Assembly: GCA_044352985.1 (NCBI GenBank)
Contig: JBILCU010000013.1
Coordinates: forward strand, 42,195-106,194
DNA: 64,000 bases
DNA from: JADJDM01 sp044352985
GTDB taxonomy: Bacteria > Bacteroidota > Bacteroidia > B-17B0 > Aurantibacillaceae
Reading direction: 5' to 3'
The position numbers were made by a program, and so were the translations under genes. The notes under the pieces are model-generated. The model was not told the DNA's origin. It did not search any database and worked only from the letters and a program-made list of their open reading frames with translations. Below, piece after piece: positions 9,134-16,805 of this stretch. The number at the start of each line of letters is the position of its first letter. Positions within the stretch are counted from its first letter, which is position 1.

Positions 9134-9664
9134 CTATTTTGCTCTTTTATAATGAAGCTGAACCAAACCTTTTGTAAATTTCTTAACAGATACAATTTCT
9201 AATAAATGTTTAGAGTAATTTTCTTTAAAAAGTTTAATACCATCACCAAGTAAAATTGGAATTATTGAAATTATATATTCATCAATTAGATCATTTTTCA
9301 TTAACTCACTAGCAATTTCTGCACCTCCGTCACAATAAATATTATTTCCTACTTGATTTTTTAATTCATTAATAAGTTGGGTTAGTTCGCCCGTATAAAA
9401 TTTAAAATTTCCAATTGAATCTCTTTCAGTTCTTGTTATTATATAAACGTTTTTATTCGTATGTGGATATTCGTATCCCATTTCGAGAACTTTCTCGTAA
9501 GTTTTTCTTCCAATAATTACAGTATCAACAGATTTAATAAATTCATTGTATCCATAATCTTCTCCATCTTGTTCAACTATCGATAAAAATTCAAGCGAAT
9601 TATCTTTAGTAGCAATGTAACCGTCTAAACTCATTGAAATGTATAAAATTAATTTTCTACTCAT
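9134..9664 (-). CDS. Dihydrofolate reductase family (RibD C-terminal-like) protein
   Basis: This roughly 176-residue cytosolic protein belongs to the DHFR/RibD-C fold family. It shows KLILYISMSLDGYIATKD at the start, the VDTVIIGRKTYEKVLEMG block, VYIITRT, and YCDGGAEIASELM near residue 115, where the nucleotide-binding glycines lie. The ending IIPILLGDGIKLFKE is also typical. Members bind NADPH and reduce pterin- or pyrimidine-like substrates, but most stand-alone copies have no proven substrate, and this is not the cell's FolA. Two ATGs lie six bases apart; I chose the second (9664) because MSRKLILYIS is the usual family start. No partner gene is evident. Confidence 0.88.
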   Translation of the reverse strand: MSRKLILYISMSLDGYIATKDNSLEFLSIVEQDGEDYGYNEFIKSVDTVIIGRKTYEKVLEMGYEYPHTNKNVYIITRTERDSIGNFKFYTGELTQLINELKNQVGNNIYCDGGAEIASELMKNDLIDEYIISIIPILLGDGIKLFKENYSKHLLEIVSVKKFTKGLVQLHYKRAK

Positions 9665-9724
9665 TATCATTTTTGATTAGTAATGTGTGTGATTTTAATT
9701 TAGGCATTTATTAAATACAAACTA

Positions 9725-11245
9725 TTAATTTCCGTGATTTAAAATAATTCGGAATGTAGTTCCTTGGTTGGGCTCAGATTTTTTAACGCTAATTTTTCCT
9801 TTGTGGTAGTTTTCAATTATCCTTTTACAAAGTGATAAACCTAATCCCCATCCTCTTTTTTTGGTGGTAAATCCGGGTTCAAAAACTGTTTTTAACTTGC
9901 CTTTTGGAATTCCTTTTCCTGTATCGCTAAAATCTACAAAAATGTTTTTTTCGTTTTCAAAAATATCGATGGTGATTTTTCCTTTCCCATCCATGGCATC
10001 AATAGCATTTTTGCATAAATTTTCGATTACCCACTCAAAAAGCGGAACATTTAAGTTGGCAGAAGTAGTTTGTTTTAGTGTAGTTTTAATTTCGAATTGT
10101 ACATTTTTAGAGCTACGTTTTTTCATATATTCAATAAAGTGATCAATAACCAATACCAAATTTTCTGCCTGAAGATTTGGCTCTGATCCAACTTTTGAAA
10201 AGCGATCGGCAATGGTATTTAATCGCTCAACATCTCTGTTTAATTCATCTACTATAGATTCATCAACTTGTTTCAATTTTAGTAATTCTACCCATGCCAT
10301 TAAGCTAGAAATGGGAGTGCCTAACTGATGCGCTGTTTCTTTGCTCATACCCACCCAAACTTGGTTTTGTTCAGATTTTCGGGCAGTACTAAAAAGAGAA
10401 TAAGCGATTAATAAAAATATACCAATAGCAGTAAATTGAATGTATGGATAGTATTTTAGCTGTTTTAGTAAAGTAGATTCTTCATAAAAAATGTAATGTT
10501 TAATACCTTTTTCCAATTCAATTTGAATTGGTTTATTTTCTTCCGACATTTTTAAAATTCGTTCAGTTAATCGTTTATCACTTGATAGTGTTGAAGAATC
10601 AATATTGCCACTTGCGATGATATTAAGTTTTGTGGAGTCGGTATAAATAACCGGAACGGATGCTGTATTACTAACTACTTCAGAAATAAACGAACGAGTT
10701 AAACTATCGAATACCAATTTTATTTCTGCAAAAACTTTGGAATCATTGTAATACAAATAGTTTTTTTTGCCTTTGTAATATTCAAATTCAATTGGAGCAT
10801 AATTTTTTCTCATGATTTCTAATTGCTCTTTCAGGTAGTTTTCGTCTTTTTCTTTTAGCGAATCGAGATTTCTGGAACCACTTATTTTGTTGCCATCACT
10901 AAGAATTACCGGAATGGTTGTGTTACTCCGAATAAATTCTAAAATAAATGAAGTCATTTCGTTTATTTCATACAATTCACTGGTAGTAATTTTCTGAGTA
11001 GCTTTTGCATAAAACTCTGCCTTCTTGCGTTCTTCGTTTTTTATTTCTTCAAATAAAAAACTTGTGATACGAACCAGATTAGCTTTTTTCTGAATGGCTT
11101 TAGCCCACAATTCCAGTTTGCTGCGCTCATCATTCGATATTTTTTTTACTAATCGGTTGGTATACCAAAGTGAAGCTATAACAATAAGTATAGCTAATAA
11201 AGCAAGTAAAATTTTCCAGCGATTTTTTTGAGAATAAATGCTCAT
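9725..11245 (-). CDS. Membrane sensor histidine kinase with duplicated extracytoplasmic module
   Basis: This 506-residue inner-membrane kinase has a helix at 11-28, a long external region (about 30-265) and a second helix at 268-286. A DHp domain carries the phospho-accepting His306 in KETAHQLGTPIS. An HATPase domain has the N box ENLCKNAIDAM (408-418), G1 DTGKGIP (441-447) and G2 GWGLGLSL (465-472). The external region appears to contain two copies of one module: residues 109-165 (TTIPVILSDGNKISGSRNLD to GKKNYLYY) align by eye with 195-255 (ASVPVIYTDSTKLNIIASGN to GIKHYIFY). There is no adjacent response regulator, so it is an orphan kinase. It lies downstream of rlmN with a 63-base gap. The signal sensed is unknown. 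Confidence 0.9.
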   Translation of the reverse strand: MSIYSQKNRWKILLALLAILIVIASLWYTNRLVKKISNDERSKLELWAKAIQKKANLVRITSFLFEEIKNEERKKAEFYAKATQKITTSELYEINEMTSFILEFIRSNTTIPVILSDGNKISGSRNLDSLKEKDENYLKEQLEIMRKNYAPIEFEYYKGKKNYLYYNDSKVFAEIKLVFDSLTRSFISEVVSNTASVPVIYTDSTKLNIIASGNIDSSTLSSDKRLTERILKMSEENKPIQIELEKGIKHYIFYEESTLLKQLKYYPYIQFTAIGIFLLIAYSLFSTARKSEQNQVWVGMSKETAHQLGTPISSLMAWVELLKLKQVDESIVDELNRDVERLNTIADRFSKVGSEPNLQAENLVLVIDHFIEYMKKRSSKNVQFEIKTTLKQTTSANLNVPLFEWVIENLCKNAIDAMDGKGKITIDIFENEKNIFVDFSDTGKGIPKGKLKTVFEPGFTTKKRGWGLGLSLCKRIIENYHKGKISVKKSEPNQGTTFRIILNHGN

Positions 11246-11308
11246 TTATCGTAGCTAAAAGTAGTAGTCATTAATTGATAACGCAAAAAACAATCATCTA
11301 TTTTATGC

Positions 11309-12373
11309 TTAAGCTTTAAAAACACGATCTGCTGATTTGTTTTTATTGGCTAGCTGACCACAAGCAGCATCAATATCTTTCCCTCTGCTTCGGCGTACAT
11401 TTACAATAATTCCTTTACTGGCAAGGTATTGATAAAAAGCGTTTAATCGTTCGGGCGTGGTTTGTTGAAATTCTCCTTCATCAATTGGATTGTATTCAAT
11501 AATATTTACTTTAGAAGGAACTCTTGCACAGAATTTTGCAAGTTCTTTTGCGTCTTCAATGCTGTCGTTAAAATCCTTAAATGCTATATATTCAAAAGTG
11601 ATTTTATTTCCGGTTTTAGAATAGTAATAATTCATTGCGTCAGCCAAATTATCTAACGAATTGGTTTCGTTAATTGGCATAATGTAATTACGCTTTTCAT
11701 CGTTGGCTGCATGTAAAGAAAGAGCTAAATTAAATTTCACTTCATCGTCACCTAACTGTCGAATCATTTTGGCAACACCTGCTGTAGAAACCGTAATGCG
11801 TTTTGCCGACCAGCCCAATCCTTGTTGCGAGGTAATATGGTTTACCGACTCAATAACTTCGTGATAATTCAACAAAGGTTCACCCATTCCCATGTAAACG
11901 ATATTGGTTAGTGGTTGACCGTATTTTTCTTCTGATAATTTTTTTACCAATGCCACCTGATCAAAAATTTCTCCTGCTGTTAAATTGCGTAAACGTTTTA
12001 ATTTCCCGGTTGCGCAAAATTTGCAGGTTAAACTGCAACCTACTTGAGATGAAATACAAACCGTCATTCGTGTATCGGTAGGAATTAAAACACTTTCAAC
12101 GATTTTATCGTCGTGCAGTTTCATGGCGCATTTTATGGTTCTGTCGTTGCTCACCTGCATTTCTGAAATGCAAACCGGAGCAATAAAAAATTCAGCTTCA
12201 AGTTTTGTTCTTAAATCTTTAGAAAGATTTGACATTTCCTCAAAATTGGCAATACATTTCTGCCACAGCCAATTGTAAACTTGTTTTGCCCTAAATGCTG
12301 GTTCATTTAAGTTTTTAAAAACAGCAGTTAATTCATTTTGACTTAACGAACGTATGTCTTTTTTGGTTTTCAA
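11309..12373 (-). CDS. rlmN: 23S rRNA (adenine-2503-C2)-methyltransferase RlmN
   Basis: This radical-SAM enzyme methylates A2503 of 23S rRNA and A37 of some tRNAs. The [4Fe-4S] ligands are in CSLTCKFCATGKLKRL (CxxxCxxC). The resolving cysteine is near the C-terminus in RGKDIDAACGQLA, and MGMGEPLLNYHEV is the GGE-like SAM-binding stretch. Length (354) fits the family. The frame opens at a TTG at 12373, which lies seven bases after an exact -7 box, so this start agrees with an independent promoter. The gene follows the phosphatase of the STAND operon by 63 bases, on the same strand, but is probably functionally unrelated to it. Confidence 0.96.
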   Translation of the reverse strand: MKTKKDIRSLSQNELTAVFKNLNEPAFRAKQVYNWLWQKCIANFEEMSNLSKDLRTKLEAEFFIAPVCISEMQVSNDRTIKCAMKLHDDKIVESVLIPTDTRMTVCISSQVGCSLTCKFCATGKLKRLRNLTAGEIFDQVALVKKLSEEKYGQPLTNIVYMGMGEPLLNYHEVIESVNHITSQQGLGWSAKRITVSTAGVAKMIRQLGDDEVKFNLALSLHAANDEKRNYIMPINETNSLDNLADAMNYYYSKTGNKITFEYIAFKDFNDSIEDAKELAKFCARVPSKVNIIEYNPIDEGEFQQTTPERLNAFYQYLASKGIIVNVRRSRGKDIDAACGQLANKNKSADRVFKA

Positions 12374-12380
12374 TGCAAGG

Positions 12381-12388
12381 CAAAGATA
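12381..12388 (-). promoter_or_regulatory. -7 promoter box immediately before rlmN
   Basis: The minus strand reads TATCTTTG, an exact TAnnTTTG match, seven bases upstream of the TTG start. This suggests rlmN has its own promoter separate from the upstream five-gene operon and may be leaderless. Confidence 0.45.
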
Positions 12389-12436
12389 AGATGTTGTTTT
12401 TAGAAATTATGATTGAAGCGATTAAATATTCGAAAA

Positions 12437-13477
12437 CTAAACCCTCACCCCAACAACCAAAACATCATCCACCTGCTCCAAATTTCCTCTCCATTCATCT
12501 AAGGATTTTTTTAACGAATCTTTTATTTCGAGCATTGGTTTATTACTCAGCGAAACAAGCAATTCCTTTAGGTTTTTAGACATAAATTTTTTTCCTTTTG
12601 GCCCACCAAACTGGTCAGGAAAACCATCGGTTATCATAATGATTAAATCATTTTTTCGAAGTTCGATTTGTTGTAAAGTAAAAGGTAATATTTCACCCAT
12701 TGGTTTACCAACAGGCATTTTGTCTGGTTTATACTCAAGTAATTCTCCGTTTCTTATTAACCATAAAGGGTTATTTGCAGCTGCAAATTCGAGACGGTTA
12801 TTTTGCATATCAAAACATGCTAACACTGCATCCATTCCATCCTTACCACCTTCTGCGCTTCCATCATTAGCCATATGTTCCATAATGCGTGCGCGGGCAT
12901 GATTAAGCATTTCATCGGGTTGTGATAAATTTTTATCATTAACTGCCTCATTCAGGCAAGAGATGTTAAGAATAGACATGATTGCCCCGGGAACTCCGTG
13001 TCCCGTGCTATCAGCAGCAACAAAAGCCAAACGGTTATTGCCGACTTCTGCAGCCCAGTAAAAATCTCCGCTTACAATATCCCGTGGATGAAAGAAAACG
13101 AAATACTCGTTAAGATACTTGCTTAATAAATTTTCATTGGCAAGCAAAGCGTGCTGAATGCGTTCGGCATAATTTACACTATCAATGATTTCCTGGTGCT
13201 TTTCCTCAACCTCTTCTTTTAATCTATTAATTCGCTCCTTTTCTTTGTGAATAGCAATACTTTGATCCCATAATAACTTTACTTTCTCTTCATTCTCTTT
13301 TTTTTGAGTTTCAAGTTCTTCTTTTTGCTCGAGCATTTGTTTGAGTTGCTCTTCTATTTTCTTTTTTTCCTTATAAACTGCTTCAGACATTGCCCACATC
13401 TGTTTTTGTTTATTCTCAAAATCCAATTTAAGATCTTCTATTTTCTTTTTTTCTATTTCTAATTCTTCGGGACTCAT
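12437..13477 (-). CDS. SpoIIE/PP2C-type serine phosphatase with N-terminal coiled coil
   Basis: This 346-residue soluble protein has about 115 residues of charged coiled coil, then a PPM/SpoIIE phosphatase domain (about 125-346). The metal-binding acids are present: D138 in VSGDFYW, D156 in ADSTGHGVPG, D284 in ITDGFPDQFGG, and D337/D338 in EQVDDVLVVG. The junction motif YAERIQHALL is common in Bacteroidota SpoIIE proteins. The coiled coil holds two related segments 42 residues (six heptads) apart, at about 27-44 and 69-86, sharing W-x2-S-x-A-x2-KEK. It is the last gene of the operon with the TIR-like, lipoprotein, barrel and STAND genes, and starts 12 bases after the TIR-like stop. A role as a cytosolic output or reset phosphatase is inference. 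Confidence 0.92.
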   Translation of the reverse strand: MSPEELEIEKKKIEDLKLDFENKQKQMWAMSEAVYKEKKKIEEQLKQMLEQKEELETQKKENEEKVKLLWDQSIAIHKEKERINRLKEEVEEKHQEIIDSVNYAERIQHALLANENLLSKYLNEYFVFFHPRDIVSGDFYWAAEVGNNRLAFVAADSTGHGVPGAIMSILNISCLNEAVNDKNLSQPDEMLNHARARIMEHMANDGSAEGGKDGMDAVLACFDMQNNRLEFAAANNPLWLIRNGELLEYKPDKMPVGKPMGEILPFTLQQIELRKNDLIIMITDGFPDQFGGPKGKKFMSKNLKELLVSLSNKPMLEIKDSLKKSLDEWRGNLEQVDDVLVVGVRV

Positions 13478-13489
13478 GAATAAAATCGA

Positions 13490-14323
13490 TTAACTATTTT
13501 CTATCAAATTATCGAACTGTATTTTAATTTCAAGTGGAATTAACGCGTTTGGTACACACATTGAAATTACTTTCGGGGCATTGAATTGTTTATTATTATT
13601 TTCAGGATTATCTAAATCGCCTATCAATAATATTGATGTATTAGAAGAGGCACCTCCAATTTTTTTCCAAATTTGCTGGGCAAATGATAAAGCCCAAGCT
13701 GAATTATTTTTAAAATAAATAACTGAAAGTTTACTTACACTCATCTGCTGTGATGCATATTCCTCATAATCCGTATCACTATCCTGTACAATAGTTAGCT
13801 TAATTGTTTTTATAATTCCTGACAACATTTTTTGAATCTGAATCAAATCATTTTCATCGATTTGACTTGCAATAATAAAAACATCGGTAGGAGTTGTATC
13901 AAATTTCTTTTTAGGTTGTTGTTCTAATATTAATTTTATATCTTCTACAAATTGAACAGTAGAAGCTGCGCGAGATAAAATCATATTATTGGTTAGGGAA
14001 TTTTCAATTTTATTGATAAAATTTAATTGATTTTTATCTGAACTGGAATAATCAATTGTTGATGGCAACCAGATAAAACTTTTGTAAGAAGTATTATTTA
14101 AACAATGATTTTTAATGTTTTCAAAATGCAGTTCACTTTTGGATAAATTTGCAGCTGAATTATTATAAGATTTACCAATGAATTGAACAGAGCACAAGGT
14201 GTTTTCAATGGTATGTTCATCACTAAAAACAAATCCTGCTCTATTTAAAGTAATTGGTAATCTTTTTGTTTCGTGCAAACTTTCCTCATGTATATTACTT
14301 AAAAATATGTTTGAATGATCCAT
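13490..14323 (-). CDS. Protein with two divergent TIR-like halves (STAND-associated)
   Basis: This 277-residue protein has no signal peptide or membrane helix. I do not recognise a close named family, but the pattern fits the TIR-like domains that accompany STAND NTPases (DUF4062-related). The first half (about 4-130) opens with NIFLSNI and an R21/AGF pattern, then CSVQFIGKSY (44-53) and FIWLPSTI (83-90). The second half (about 146-272) opens with TDVFIIASQIDENDL (146-160), then SKLSVIYFKNNSAW (197-210) and SILLIGDLDNP (230-240). These mirror the strand D-E blocks of that fold. A catalytic NADase glutamate is not obvious, so the domains may be structural or signalling ones. It lies 21 bases after the lipoprotein gene and 12 before the phosphatase gene. 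The assignment is from pattern memory only. Confidence 0.6.
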   Translation of the reverse strand: MDHSNIFLSNIHEESLHETKRLPITLNRAGFVFSDEHTIENTLCSVQFIGKSYNNSAANLSKSELHFENIKNHCLNNTSYKSFIWLPSTIDYSSSDKNQLNFINKIENSLTNNMILSRAASTVQFVEDIKLILEQQPKKKFDTTPTDVFIIASQIDENDLIQIQKMLSGIIKTIKLTIVQDSDTDYEEYASQQMSVSKLSVIYFKNNSAWALSFAQQIWKKIGGASSNTSILLIGDLDNPENNNKQFNAPKVISMCVPNALIPLEIKIQFDNLIENS

Positions 14324-14344
14324 GATTAAAAATTACTAATAGTG

Positions 14345-15703
14345 TTACTGAATTTTACCTTCACGATTTAATTTTACATAAAATGTTTGCTCGCCAATGA
14401 AATTATTGAAATACCTTGATCCGTATACATGAATATTTCCATCATTTCCCTCGTATGAAAACAAAACATCATAACCTGAGTCATCAGTTTCAGGAAACAT
14501 AAAACTAAATTCAGCATTACCGTCCTGATCAATTTTACTAATACCTAATTTATCAAAAGCACTGCCATCTGATTCAGTGTAATATACTAATAATTTTCCA
14601 TCACTGGTTGGTTCTACTCCTCTGAAAATAGAATAACTTCTCTTTGTAATAATTTTTTTTGATTGAATAAAATTTCCGTTTAAATCAAACATACTTACAT
14701 AAATTTTTTTTTCGTTTGAATTACCATAGTAATCAGGCGTTACATTTCCAAATAAATAGACTCTATTATTTTGAATAACTATTTTTTTAAAGGCTTCATC
14801 ATAATCAGTTGATGCCATAGTAATTAATTCTTCTGCTCTTTGGGTTTTAATAAGATTAAGTCCTGAGTCAAAAAATAAAGTAGCAGTTCCTGAATAGTAA
14901 TTTGCATTTCTTACAGTTCTATAAGTTAGGCAAACAAGATTATCCGTTGCTTCAATATCAAAAACTTCAGGATTAGTATAATCATTGTTGCTATTATAAT
15001 CTCTACTTTTTTTATACAATGATTGTATATTAAGACTCAAATCTGTTTTTAAAAGATGAAGGGTATCTGTGTAGATATATCCAAATGTATTACTTGACGA
15101 ATAATTGAGTTCAAATGCAAAATAGTATGCGTTATTGGTTTTAGTAAACTTAAACGAATTAAGTGTTAAGTTAATTGACGCTACATCACCAAATGGATAT
15201 GTTACCCTAAAATAATCATGTATAAAAATGGAGTCTTGATTAATGACGTTTCCACTTTTATCAATTTCGTTTTTACATAAAAATAATTTTGTAGGATGAA
15301 TACCTGATTCATCATTTATTGTATCTAAATATGCATGTTCTAAATTTCCAGAAGTATTTACAGAATAAATATTGTGTGTGTGAAAAGTGGAGTAGCTTTG
15401 AGAATCATAATTTTTCGGGAAAGTGTTTTTGCCAGGTGAAATACTTGCATAAGGAATGGTAAAACCTGATACATTTTGATTTTCATCAAATACTTTATAC
15501 ATTCCTGTTTTAGCCCAAGTCCAAACCTCTCCATCAGGTTTTCTTACCCAATTTTCAATAGGAGAGTAGGGCATATTATCATCAGTTACAAAATTAAATA
15601 TTTTTAATCCGTCTTTAGTAATCGGTTCATTAGGTTCTAACTTTTTACAATTTGTAAAAAACATCAAAATGAAAGAAATGAATAGAAATTGTATTGTTTT
15701 CAT
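14345..15703 (-). CDS. Predicted lipoprotein with beta-propeller-like repeats
   Basis: This 452-residue protein starts with a lipoprotein signal (FILMFFTNCKK, lipid-modified Cys19), so it should be anchored in the outer or inner membrane facing the periplasm or surface. The remainder is strand-rich with repeated motifs such as NRVYLFGNVTPDYYGNSNEK, LLVYYTESDG and GNIHVYGSRYF, as in propeller-type proteins. I do not recognise a named family. It begins one base after the stop of the TPR/barrel gene, so it is translationally linked to it and part of the five-gene operon. A role as an envelope partner of the STAND protein is inference from position. Confidence 0.8.
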   Translation of the reverse strand: MKTIQFLFISFILMFFTNCKKLEPNEPITKDGLKIFNFVTDDNMPYSPIENWVRKPDGEVWTWAKTGMYKVFDENQNVSGFTIPYASISPGKNTFPKNYDSQSYSTFHTHNIYSVNTSGNLEHAYLDTINDESGIHPTKLFLCKNEIDKSGNVINQDSIFIHDYFRVTYPFGDVASINLTLNSFKFTKTNNAYYFAFELNYSSSNTFGYIYTDTLHLLKTDLSLNIQSLYKKSRDYNSNNDYTNPEVFDIEATDNLVCLTYRTVRNANYYSGTATLFFDSGLNLIKTQRAEELITMASTDYDEAFKKIVIQNNRVYLFGNVTPDYYGNSNEKKIYVSMFDLNGNFIQSKKIITKRSYSIFRGVEPTSDGKLLVYYTESDGSAFDKLGISKIDQDGNAEFSFMFPETDDSGYDVLFSYEGNDGNIHVYGSRYFNNFIGEQTFYVKLNREGKIQ

Positions 15704-15704
15704 T

Positions 15705-16805
15705 TTAAAAGTTTGTTCGTACTCTATTATTTTGTTTTGTTACCTTATGCAATAGAATATAATTGATTGAGAAATTTATACTTGAAGATTTAAGAAAAAA
15801 ATTATTATCAATGTAATTTGTTCTCATCATAATTTTATCAGGCAAATAAAATTCAGTTGAATTTGAAAAATTTAATGCCTGAGAGGCAGAATATTTTAAA
15901 TCAAAAATGAAGTTTTTAAGATTATAGGTTATACCTAAGTTACCTTTTAATGAATTAATATTACCTCTTAAATTTTTTAAATCAATAAGTTTAGATTCAT
16001 TGTAACTGTTACCTTTTCCAACAACTAAATCAATGTTATTATTTTCATCCTGAACTAAGTTTGGGTAATTAGTATAAATTTCAGCACTTGCATTATTAAT
16101 AATAGAATATGCATAACCTAGCCCGATATAAAAAGTGAATTTATTTAACTTTACATGTTGATTAAGTTCAATTGGTAATGTAATATAATTATCTTTCTCA
16201 GTCAATGTGGTGTAATAATCAGAAATAGTTTTATGTGATATTTTCCTGAAATAATTTAGGGTTAAATATCCTGGATGAAATGATATTCTTGTATTTGTAG
16301 GAAAGCAAAAATTAAGATTTAATCCAAAAACACTACTCAGTTTATCCGAAGTATAATTTGATGAATAATCAAATTCATTCAGAATAAAATTGTTACTACC
16401 TACAGTAGTAAATTTAGGAAAAACGAATTCCGAATAAGCTCCGATACTTAATGTTGGGGTGACTTTAAATTTTGAAAAATACTTTAAATAATCTTCTTCC
16501 AAACGGTTCTGATCTGGCTCGTAATTGGGATGGAGTTGAAGTAGTTTTTTGATGATTAAATTAGCCTCATCAATATTATCTGTTTCAACATAAATTCTTG
16601 CTAATAACTCCAATGATTCAATTTTATTCTTCCTTTTCAATGAACAACTATCAAGTGTAGATTTTATTTTACTTTCAGCTTCTTTATATAAACCTTGTTT
16701 AAAAAGATTTTCTGATGAAATAATTTTTAATTCGCAATCAGATTTTTCTTGTGCAATACAAAAAACAGAGGATAATAAAAGGCTATATAAAATTATGAAT
16801 TTCAT
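15705..16805 (-). CDS. TPR plus outer-membrane beta-barrel protein
   Basis: About 366 residues. A signal peptide (KFIILYSLLLSSVFCIAQ) is followed by TPR-like helices (about 24-100: FKQGLYKEAESKIKSTLDSC, LARIYVETDNIDEANLIIKK). A region of alternating amphipathic strands runs from about 117 to the end (for example FTFYIGLGYAYSI, SSINFSINYILL), as expected for a small outer-membrane barrel. The TPR part would hang in the periplasm. The upstream STAND stop codon TGA overlaps this ATG in an ATGA arrangement, so the start at 16805 is well supported over the earlier in-frame codon. The protein likely partners with the periplasmic propeller of the STAND protein, but that is inference. Confidence 0.82.
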   Translation of the reverse strand: MKFIILYSLLLSSVFCIAQEKSDCELKIISSENLFKQGLYKEAESKIKSTLDSCSLKRKNKIESLELLARIYVETDNIDEANLIIKKLLQLHPNYEPDQNRLEEDYLKYFSKFKVTPTLSIGAYSEFVFPKFTTVGSNNFILNEFDYSSNYTSDKLSSVFGLNLNFCFPTNTRISFHPGYLTLNYFRKISHKTISDYYTTLTEKDNYITLPIELNQHVKLNKFTFYIGLGYAYSIINNASAEIYTNYPNLVQDENNNIDLVVGKGNSYNESKLIDLKNLRGNINSLKGNLGITYNLKNFIFDLKYSASQALNFSNSTEFYLPDKIMMRTNYIDNNFFLKSSSINFSINYILLHKVTKQNNRVRTNF

